DNA from: Colwellia sp. PAMC 20917
Lineage (GTDB): Bacteria; Pseudomonadota; Gammaproteobacteria; Enterobacterales; Alteromonadaceae
Direction of reading: 5' to 3'
Length of the DNA stretch: 64,000 bases
Assembly: GCF_001767295.1 (NCBI RefSeq)
Contig: NZ_CP014944.1
Location: 1,488,001 to 1,552,000, forward strand
Position 1 is the first letter of the stretch. The number at the start of each line of letters is the position of its first letter. A program made the translations under genes and the position numbers. This document shows, piece by piece, positions 57,371-64,000 of this stretch. The notes beneath the pieces are model-generated. The model searched no databases. It saw nothing but the letters and a program-made list of their open reading frames with translations, and was not told the origin of the DNA.

Positions 57371-58837
57371 TTAACCGATTAAACTTAGTGCTGCTTGTGG
57401 TAACTGGTTAGCCTGAGCCAAAATTGACGTACCTGCTTGTTGCAAGATTTGGTTCTTAGTCATATTAGCTGTTTCTACTGCAAAGTCAGTATCTTGAATA
57501 CGGCTACGTGACGCTGATACATTCTCTTGGATGTTAGATAAGTTACTAATCGTATGACCAAAACGGTTTTGTACCGCACCTAAATCAGCACGTTGTGAAT
57601 CTATTTGAGACAAAGCACCATCAATAACAGCTAATGCATCTTGAGACTTACTCGCCGTTGTTAAATCAACCGTTGATATTTTATCTAAAGCTGAGGTGCC
57701 TGACACACCCATAGTCGCCTGTGAAACAGTTACTGAAAAAGCATCTTCAGAAGTAAGCTTAATTGCGCCAGTTATACGCGCTGTATCTGAAACTGCACCA
57801 GCTGTTACTGTGATGGCTGCATTAGTATCACCGTCTGCATCAACAGCCTCTAAGCTTACCGTTTTTGTTGTTCCTGTATTATTAAAAGATACAATTTCAA
57901 TATCATCACCGTCGGAATCAACCATTGACAATTTACCAGCATCATCGATAGTAGCCGTAACACCCGTTTGAGTAGATTTATCATTAATCGCTGTCGCTAA
58001 AGCTGACAAATCTGTTTTATCTGTAATCGCTGCAGAGACATTAATACCATTTAATGCAAAAGAAACAGTACCAGGGTCACCCAACGCACTCATTTTCACT
58101 TCAGTACTTGCTTCTGCGGTAACGCCTGTAGTACCTGAAGATACATTCATCGCTGTTGCTGCAGCCTTTGCCGTAGAGCTTGCACCTATAGTTGAAGCAG
58201 TATTATTGTCTATTCCAATAGTTCCGCCAGCAACGTTACTTGCTACTAACGTACCTGCACCGGTACTAACAATAGCCGCAGCAAAACCAACGTTAGCTAC
58301 TGTAGCTTCTAGTGATTTTGAATTAATACCAATATCGGCAGCCGCTGTACTTTTCATTGAAACATTAATGATTTCATTTGCGTTTGCACCCACCTGGAAT
58401 GCTTTAGTACCAAAACTGCCATCCAATAGTTTTTGACCACCAAAAGACGTTGTCTCTGCAATACGTGTTAATTCTGATTGTAATGCAGTTACCTCTTTTT
58501 GTAGTGCTGCTCTATCTTTGTCTGAGTTGGAGCCGTTAGCCGATTGCAATGCTAATTCACGCATACGTTGTAAAATATCTGTAGATGCAGACATCGCACC
58601 TTCAGCAGTTTGTGACATGGAGATACCGTCGTTAGCGTTACGTTGTGCTACGCCTAAACCATTAACTTGTGAAGTTAAGCGGTTTGATATTTGTAGACCA
58701 GCGGCATCGTCTTTCGCGCTGTTGATTCGCATACCAGATGATAAACGTTGCATTGATGTAGCAAGCCCTTCTCCAGATTTAGATAAGTTACGTTGAGCAT
58801 TTAGAGAAGATACGTTAGTAATTACTGAAATAGCCAT
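57371..58837 (-). CDS. flagellin (sigma-28-dependent copy)
   Basis: Main filament subunit. D0/D1 at residues 1-140 ([40 protein letters not shown]) and D1/D0 at the end ([36 protein letters not shown]) are standard. The middle (about 175-400) is an Ala/Thr/Ser/Gly-rich variable domain that makes the protein (488 residues) larger than Vibrio flagellins. AGGAG precedes the ATG. A sigma-28 promoter lies 93 bases upstream. The middle is almost identical in DNA to the neighbouring flagellin at 59158-60627. Confidence 0.96.
   Translation of the reverse strand: MAISVITNVSSLNAQRNLSKSGEGLATSMQRLSSGMRINSAKDDAAGLQISNRLTSQVNGLGVAQRNANDGISMSQTAEGAMSASTDILQRMRELALQSANGSNSDKDRAALQKEVTALQSELTRIAETTSFGGQKLLDGSFGTKAFQVGANANEIINVSMKSTAAADIGINSKSLEATVANVGFAAAIVSTGAGTLVASNVAGGTIGIDNNTASTIGASSTAKAAATAMNVSSGTTGVTAEASTEVKMSALGDPGTVSFALNGINVSAAITDKTDLSALATAINDKSTQTGVTATIDDAGKLSMVDSDGDDIEIVSFNNTGTTKTVSLEAVDADGDTNAAITVTAGAVSDTARITGAIKLTSEDAFSVTVSQATMGVSGTSALDKISTVDLTTASKSQDALAVIDGALSQIDSQRADLGAVQNRFGHTISNLSNIQENVSASRSRIQDTDFAVETANMTKNQILQQAGTSILAQANQLPQAALSLIG
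57683..57955 (-). repeat. 273-bp exact duplicate shared with 59473-59745
   Basis: Every base is identical to 59473-59745 at an offset of 1790. Similarity continues to about 58320 with few differences. It encodes the variable domain of the flagellin. The flanking D0/D1-coding parts differ at many silent positions, the reverse of what normal divergence would give. Confidence 0.92.
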
Positions 58838-58929
58838 GTTAAAACTCCTGATTACAAATATGTAATGCGTTAATTAGTTTATAAAATTGGAACTTTCAGT
58901 AAATGCTTCCAGTCCCCGTTCTAATCACC

Positions 58930-58956
58930 TTAACGGCAGGGTTAAAATTAACTTTA
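58930..58956 (-). promoter_or_regulatory. sigma-28 promoter of the flagellin gene at 57371-58837
   Basis: On the minus strand TAAAGTTA-N11-GCCGTTAA differs from the FliA consensus by one base in the -10 and has exact spacing. The flagellin ATG is 93 bases downstream. Confidence 0.87.
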
Positions 58957-59082
58957 ATCTTTTTATTAAAATAGTTCTTAATTAATGTAAATTAGGGTTA
59001 AATAACTGATTGGGATAAAGCTCAGGCTACTTAAGTTTCCCTACTCTCCCCTACAAATTCTAAAAACATAAGTTATAAAAGC

Positions 59083-59110
59083 AAAAAACCGAACTTTCGT
59101 TCGGTTTTTT
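59083..59110 (-). terminator. terminator of the flagellin gene at 59158
   Basis: A perfect stem AAAAAACCGAAC/GTTCGGTTTTTT with a TTTC loop and T6, 48 bases after the stop. It isolates the two flagellin genes transcriptionally. Confidence 0.92.
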
Positions 59111-59157
59111 AATATTAACCACATGATTGAGGTTAATGGTATTACTAACGGTTAGAG

Positions 59158-60627
59158 CTAACCACCAATTAAGCTAATTGCTGCTTGTGGGATCTGGTTC
59201 GCTTGCGCTAAGATTGACGTACCTGCTTGTTGTAATATTTGGTTTTTAGTCATTTGCGCTGTTTCAACAGCAAAGTCAGTATCTTGTATACGGCTACGTG
59301 ACGCTGATACGTTTTCTTGGATGTTAGATAAGTTACTAATCGTATGGCTAAACCTATTTTGAATCGCACCTAAACCAGCTCTGCTTGAATCTATTTGTGC
59401 TAAAGCGCCATCAATTACCACTAACGCACTTTGTGACCCATCAGCTGTATCCAAATTAATTTTTGCTACATCATCTAAAGCTGAGGTGCCTGACACACCC
59501 ATAGTCGCCTGTGAAACAGTTACTGAAAAAGCATCTTCAGAAGTAAGCTTAATTGCGCCAGTTATACGCGCTGTATCTGAAACTGCACCAGCTGTTACTG
59601 TGATGGCTGCATTAGTATCACCGTCTGCATCAACAGCCTCTAAGCTTACCGTTTTTGTTGTTCCTGTATTATTAAAAGATACAATTTCAATATCATCACC
59701 GTCGGAATCAACCATTGACAATTTACCAGCATCATCGATAGTAGCACTAACACCTGTTTGAGTAGATTTATCATTAATCGCTGTAGCTAAAGCTGACAAA
59801 TCCGTTTTATCTGTAATCGCTGCAGATATACCAATACCATTTAATGCAAAAGAAACAGTACCTGGATCACCCAACGCACTCATTTTCACTTCAGTACTTG
59901 CTTCTGCGGTAACGCCTGTAGTACCTGAAGATACATTCATCGCTGCTGCTGCAGCCTTTGCCGTAGAGTTTGCACCTATAGTTGAAGCAGTATTATTGTC
60001 TATTCCAATAGTTCCGCCAGCAACGTTACTAGCAAGTAACGTACCTGCTCCGGTACTAACAATAGCCGCAGCAAAACCAACGTTAGCTACTGTAGCTTCT
60101 AGTGATTTTGCATTGACACCGATAGCATCAGCCGCTGTACTTTTCATCGTAACGTTAATAATTTCATTTGCATTTGCACCCACTTGGAATGATTTGGTAC
60201 CAAAACTGCCATCTAATAGTTTTTGTCCGCCAAATGAAGTTGTATCTGAAATACGAGTCAATTCAGATTGTAATGCCGCCACTTCTTTTTGTAAGGCTGC
60301 TCTATCTTTGTCTGAGTTAGATCCGTTAGCTGATTGTAATGCTAGCTCACGCATTCGTTGTAAGATATCAGTAGAGGCCTGCATTGCCCCTTCGGCCGTT
60401 TGTGCCATTGAAATACCGTCGTTAGCATTTCGCTGCGCGACTGCTAAACCATTGATTTGTGAGGTTAGACGGTTTGAAATTTGTAAACCTGCCGCATCGT
60501 CTTTTGCGCTATTAATCCGCATCCCTGATGACAAACGTTGCATGGACGTTGCTAAGCCTTCCCCTGATTTACTTAAATTACGTTGCGCATTTAATGATGA
60601 AACGTTAGTGACTACTGATAAAGCCAT
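59158..60627 (-). CDS. flagellin (sigma-54-dependent copy)
   Basis: Filament subunit, 489 residues, closely related to the copy at 57371-58837. The termini are standard ([20 protein letters not shown] and [20 protein letters not shown]). The ends differ from the other copy mainly at silent sites, with a few residue changes (for example QINGLAVAQ versus QVNGLGVAQ). The variable middle is nearly the same. The promoter upstream is sigma-54-type, as for Vibrio FlaA, the flagellin essential for the filament core. Its own terminator follows. Confidence 0.96.
   Translation of the reverse strand: MALSVVTNVSSLNAQRNLSKSGEGLATSMQRLSSGMRINSAKDDAAGLQISNRLTSQINGLAVAQRNANDGISMAQTAEGAMQASTDILQRMRELALQSANGSNSDKDRAALQKEVAALQSELTRISDTTSFGGQKLLDGSFGTKSFQVGANANEIINVTMKSTAADAIGVNAKSLEATVANVGFAAAIVSTGAGTLLASNVAGGTIGIDNNTASTIGANSTAKAAAAAMNVSSGTTGVTAEASTEVKMSALGDPGTVSFALNGIGISAAITDKTDLSALATAINDKSTQTGVSATIDDAGKLSMVDSDGDDIEIVSFNNTGTTKTVSLEAVDADGDTNAAITVTAGAVSDTARITGAIKLTSEDAFSVTVSQATMGVSGTSALDDVAKINLDTADGSQSALVVIDGALAQIDSSRAGLGAIQNRFSHTISNLSNIQENVSASRSRIQDTDFAVETAQMTKNQILQQAGTSILAQANQIPQAAISLIGG
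59473..59745 (-). repeat. 273-bp exact duplicate shared with 57683-57955
   Basis: Second copy of the identical variable-domain tract (see 57683-57955). It is in the same orientation, which allows gene conversion or loop-out of the intervening 1.8 kb by recombination. Confidence 0.92.
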
Positions 60628-60762
60628 GATAAAACTCCTAATGTATTAATGTTATTTATTAGAAGCTTTTTTAAAAAGCCTCTTTACTCTTATTGAAAAA
60701 CAACTGCGTTATTTAATATCGACTTTTGTTGTTTATTTGTCTTTTATTCGTACTAATAATAA

Positions 60763-60778
60763 AGCATGAACTGTGCCA
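60763..60778 (-). promoter_or_regulatory. sigma-54 promoter of the flagellin gene at 59158-60627
   Basis: TGGCAC-N5-ATGCT on the minus strand has a consensus -24 element and GG-N10-GC spacing. It is 136 bases before the ATG and directly behind the flgL stop. FlrC is the likely activator. Confidence 0.82.
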
Positions 60779-60803
60779 CTTAATAAATGACGGTATTTAA
60801 TCT

Positions 60804-62009
60804 CTAGATATAATTAAACAGGCTTAACCCTTGTACCTTACTAAACGCTTGTTGTGATGCTTGTAAGGCTAATTTTGATTGTTCAAATTCAGAAATAGCT
60901 TTGGCAAAATCTAAATCTTCGATATTAGATTTTCCTTTAGCTAGATTAAGGGCTGAATCAAGATGACGGTTCTCTTGGCTTTCAAGTGTTTGTAAGCGAA
61001 TACCTGAGTCAACACGCCTTGACGTTATATGGTTCATCGCTGAATCAAGCTGTTTAAGTAAGGTGTTGTAATCTACTTGATGTTGTTCTTGATCTATCGT
61101 AGAACTTCCTCGTTCCATCCAAGAAATTGCCTCATTAATGGTGTCAAAAACACTCATTTCATCTTGCTCGCTGATGGTAAAGCTATCACCCGGCAAAGGA
61201 TTGCCGTTTAGGGTAACGTCGATGCCGTCAAAGGAAATGGTTTGACCTGCGGTATAGGGCGCAGCAGGAAAAACTATGCCGGCACTGCCTGTTACGGTTA
61301 AATCATTAGTGACCGCGTCAAAAGTAAAGGTGTAGTCGTGCGGCAGCGCACTAGAGTTGTAGCTATCACGGTTAGTTATTTTGGCACTTTCAACCGCAAC
61401 ACCTGAGGTGTTAGCGGTGTAATTAGCAGTAAAATCACCTACGGCATTTTCAACCTTTAAAAAAGCTGCGTCGCCCGCTTGATTAGTGGCTATATTAATA
61501 TTCTTAGCGACTTGCAACTCTCGAACACCCGAGTCGCCATTGTAAGTAACGCTACCGTCAACATTTTGGCTGAAGGGTTTTTGTTCGGTTTGATAGCCAG
61601 AAAAAATATAGTCACCATTTTCATTTTGACTATTAGCAAGATCAAGTAACTGACTGAAGTTACTTTTTACTTGTTCAGCGAGCGATTGTAGGTCTTCACT
61701 TGACATGCGACCATTATTGGCAAGCAACATATCAGACTTTATTTTATCTAGAATAAGATCTGCATCAGCAAAAACAATTTCTTGCATATTATTATGACTT
61801 TCAGCCATAGTAATATTGCGTTTATATTTTTCTATGTTGGCTAAGTCATTGTTATACCCAGCTAAGGTACTATAAGAAATAGCATCGTCTTTTGCGGTTA
61901 ACACTCGTTTACCACTTGATAAGTAAGCCATTTGATCATTAACATCAGAGCTTTTTTGGCTCATTTGCTGTGAACTTTGTAAGTAAAACTGAGCTGTAGA
62001 AACGCGCAT
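60804..62009 (-). CDS. flgL: flagellar hook-filament junction protein FlgL
   Basis: Joins the hook to the filament, distal to FlgK. The flagellin-like N-terminus reads MRVSTAQFYLQSSQQMSQKS with LSSGKRVLTAKDDAISYS. The C-terminus is SNIEDLDFAKAISEFEQSKL and LQASQQAFSKVQGLSLFNYI. At 401 residues it contains the extra D2 domain common in marine gammaproteobacteria. It starts 9 bases after flgK and is cotranscribed with it. Confidence 0.95.
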   Translation of the reverse strand: MRVSTAQFYLQSSQQMSQKSSDVNDQMAYLSSGKRVLTAKDDAISYSTLAGYNNDLANIEKYKRNITMAESHNNMQEIVFADADLILDKIKSDMLLANNGRMSSEDLQSLAEQVKSNFSQLLDLANSQNENGDYIFSGYQTEQKPFSQNVDGSVTYNGDSGVRELQVAKNINIATNQAGDAAFLKVENAVGDFTANYTANTSGVAVESAKITNRDSYNSSALPHDYTFTFDAVTNDLTVTGSAGIVFPAAPYTAGQTISFDGIDVTLNGNPLPGDSFTISEQDEMSVFDTINEAISWMERGSSTIDQEQHQVDYNTLLKQLDSAMNHITSRRVDSGIRLQTLESQENRHLDSALNLAKGKSNIEDLDFAKAISEFEQSKLALQASQQAFSKVQGLSLFNYI

Positions 62010-62018
62010 AAAAATTCC

Positions 62019-64000
62019 TTACCTGACTGCTGATAAAATGGTGTCAAAAATAGTATTTGCTGTAGAGATTATTTGTGATGCCGCTTGATAAGCTTGTTGA
62101 TATCTCAAAAGGTTGGCAGCTTCTTCATCAAGATTTACACCTGATGTCGCTTGATTGCGGTTATAAGCTTGAGTAAATAAAGCCTGTGCGGTATCTGCTG
62201 ATAAATCAGCATTACTCGCTTTTGAACCTACTATTGAGGTTGAAACGGCTAAGCTTTCGCTAAAGGTTTGTTTTCCCGCATTGACCACACCTATTTCTTG
62301 GGTCTTTGCCATAGCAACCGCATGATTACCATTACCAACGCCAAAAGCATTACCTAAGGTAAACGTTTCACGTGCATTAGCGCCTGAACCAGCAAGATCA
62401 CCTTTAATTTCAATTTGAAAATCAGGTGAGCCGGCAGGAATATCAATAATAGCACTCGCCCCTGTTGCATAACTGCCTGATGCTATGGCCGGCGTTCCAG
62501 GTGGTGGCGTTGATGTGTTATAGACTCGATACTCAAATATTCCGGTAGGTATTTGGGGTGCTGGCAGTGGTGGTGGTGGTGTTTCATATACATCAACAGT
62601 GATATCATATGCACTCGCCGCAACAGGGTTAGTCACATTAGTAATTTCTATTTTACCATTGCTAATATTGTTACTCGACGGTGTCACCGCAATCGCTGTA
62701 CTTGCTGCGATGGCATTAGCGTCAGTTAATGTCGCTTGCATTAATGCTGCACTGTTTTTGGTCGGTACAATAGTAAACTTGTCACCTGCCTGAAGCGTGC
62801 CACCCGCTGTTTCAATAAATGAGAAACCGTAATCGGGTGTAGTGGCAGTATGCGTTCCTGCAGGAGTACCTGTACCAGGCATCCCTAGGTTTTCGCTTCC
62901 ACCGGTAGTCAAATTATATAACGTAAAATCAGTACCATCGAAACGCACTTCAAAGTCATCAGTAGATAATAAAGAAACGTCGTTGATAACCACTTGAGGT
63001 TGTGTGGTACCCGTGTTTGATGAAGGAGCTAGCACACGACCTTGTTGTAATTGTGTTGCATTAATATCGGTGAAAAAATTTGCCCCTTGAACACCATTTA
63101 GATCTAAACCACTGGCTTGACTGTCATTTAATATTGACGATATAGACATAGCTAAGCGATCAATTTCTTTACGTGTTTGATTTAAATGCTGGTCTCTAAA
63201 TTCAAAATTTGCCGCTAAAGAGCCGCCTAACGTAGAACCATTTAATGCCACACGACTATTGCCACTGACTAAACTTAGCTGGGTTTTATTTGGATCGGGA
63301 TCGCCAGCCTTAACTTGTACTGTCATTGGCGTAATACCGGCAACCAGTGTCGTACCTTGTCCTATCATTACAGTGAGTACACCGTTAGCATCTTCTACGG
63401 TAGTCACTTTGGTATACTTACTTAGTTCACCAATTAATCGATCTCGTTTATCAAGTAAATCATTAGGTTGCCCTGTTTGATTTAACCCTTGAGTTTGCAT
63501 AATGGTTTCATTAATTTTTGCTAATTCATTGGATATTTCAGAAATTTTAGTAGCAATTTGTTCAATTTCACCGTTGACCGCTTTGGTCATATTGTCAAAA
63601 TTATTAGTCAGCTCATTAAAGTCTTTGCTTAAAATATTCGCTTGATTAAGCACAATACTGCGTAAACCTAAATCATTAGGATTGTCAGCAACGCCATTGA
63701 GTGATTGGTAAAAACTGTCAAGTGAACCCACCACGGCGTTACCTGAGGTACTCATTACTTGGTCTAGTTGTGTTAAACGCCCTTGTAATAAGTCAGCATT
63801 ACCGAGTTTACTTTGATTAAGTAGTTGTTCTTTATGGGAGAACTGTTCGTATAGACGAGTGATATCGTTAACATAGGTACCAGAGCCAACATAGTTGCCG
63901 CCACTGAATAAACCCACCGATGAATTTTGTTCTGCGCGTTGTCGGCTATAACCCTCTGTATTAACATTGGCAATATTATGACCCGTTGTCGCCAGCTGCT
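62019..64000 (-). CDS. flgK: flagellar hook-associated protein FlgK, 5' end cut by window edge
   Basis: First junction protein on the hook. The frame is open to the right edge and reads QLATTGHNIANVNTEGYSRQ, so the true start lies a short way outside. The GTG in VGLFSGGNYVGSG is internal. Domains seen: N-terminal rod motif NIANVNTEGYSRQ, flagellin-like helices (LLQGRLTQLDQVMSTSGNAV), variable middle, and C-terminal NLDEEAANLLRYQQAYQAAS. The middle has a proline run (YETPPPPLPAPQIPTG) followed by repeated small residues, an unusual insertion for FlgK. At least 660 residues. Confidence 0.95.
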   Translation of the reverse strand, partial: QLATTGHNIANVNTEGYSRQRAEQNSSVGLFSGGNYVGSGTYVNDITRLYEQFSHKEQLLNQSKLGNADLLQGRLTQLDQVMSTSGNAVVGSLDSFYQSLNGVADNPNDLGLRSIVLNQANILSKDFNELTNNFDNMTKAVNGEIEQIATKISEISNELAKINETIMQTQGLNQTGQPNDLLDKRDRLIGELSKYTKVTTVEDANGVLTVMIGQGTTLVAGITPMTVQVKAGDPDPNKTQLSLVSGNSRVALNGSTLGGSLAANFEFRDQHLNQTRKEIDRLAMSISSILNDSQASGLDLNGVQGANFFTDINATQLQQGRVLAPSSNTGTTQPQVVINDVSLLSTDDFEVRFDGTDFTLYNLTTGGSENLGMPGTGTPAGTHTATTPDYGFSFIETAGGTLQAGDKFTIVPTKNSAALMQATLTDANAIAASTAIAVTPSSNNISNGKIEITNVTNPVAASAYDITVDVYETPPPPLPAPQIPTGIFEYRVYNTSTPPPGTPAIASGSYATGASAIIDIPAGSPDFQIEIKGDLAGSGANARETFTLGNAFGVGNGNHAVAMAKTQEIGVVNAGKQTFSESLAVSTSIVGSKASNADLSADTAQALFTQAYNRNQATSGVNLDEEAANLLRYQQAYQAASQIISTANTIFDTILSAVR

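Noticed and set aside
59996-60649. Open reading frame of 217 codons on the plus strand
   Set aside because: It is antisense to a certain flagellin gene whose conserved ends fix the frame. A similar shorter antisense frame lies over the other flagellin. It has no family resemblance or ribosome-binding site.

Overview
This is an AT-rich chromosomal window from a marine-type gammaproteobacterium with a single polar flagellum. Gene order (flrABC, flhF/flhG, motC/motD, parC/parP) and protein similarity point to the Alteromonadales, most likely Colwelliaceae (Colwellia, Thalassotalea or a relative). The family assignment is inference from recalled protein resemblance, not a database result.

Region 1 (1-9.4 kb) is housekeeping. 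It holds the leucine operon leuABCD (leuA cut by the window edge, the operon closed by a strong terminator), an HD-GYP cyclic-di-GMP phosphodiesterase, a single-chain fusion of an ExeA/GspA-type ATPase with a GspB-type C-terminus, and tRNA nucleotidyltransferase cca. Region 2 (9.4-18.3 kb) holds a TonB-dependent receptor, fumarylacetoacetase, a decayed fragment of a NorD-like VWA gene containing an expanded 7-bp tandem repeat, the ribH-nusB-thiL-pgpA operon, a small membrane protein and the lipoprotein gene mlaA.

Region 3 (18.4-64 kb) is one large flagellar and chemotaxis cluster, almost all on the minus strand. Read in the direction of transcription it runs flgK, flgL, flagellin, flagellin, flaG, fliD, [plus-strand block], flrA, flrB, flrC, fliEFGHIJ, fliKLMNOPQR, flhB, flhA, flhF, flhG, fliA, cheY, cheZ, cheA, cheB, motC, motD, parC, parP, cheW and a DUF2802 gene. 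Sigma-54 type promoters can be read before flrB, fliE, fliK, flhA and one flagellin, and sigma-28 promoters before the other flagellin and before the plus-strand flagellin. This is the Vibrio-like hierarchy: FlrA, then FlrBC and the basal body, then FlrC and FliA, then filament and chemotaxis genes.

The most notable part is the plus-strand block at 51.6-55.2 kb, inserted between flrA and fliD. It encodes a flagellin whose variable domain is replaced by a zinc metallopeptidase (flagellinolysin type, HEVVH plus a downstream WFVEG glutamate), an unknown 94-residue protein, the only FliS in the window, a FliT-like protein and an unannotated 57-residue ORF. Other points of interest are a cheB reading frame broken by one base in a poly-G run just after the catalytic serine motif, a threefold acidic repeat in CheA where the P2 domain would normally lie, and two tandem flagellins whose variable centres are nearly identical in DNA while their conserved ends differ at many silent sites (gene conversion).
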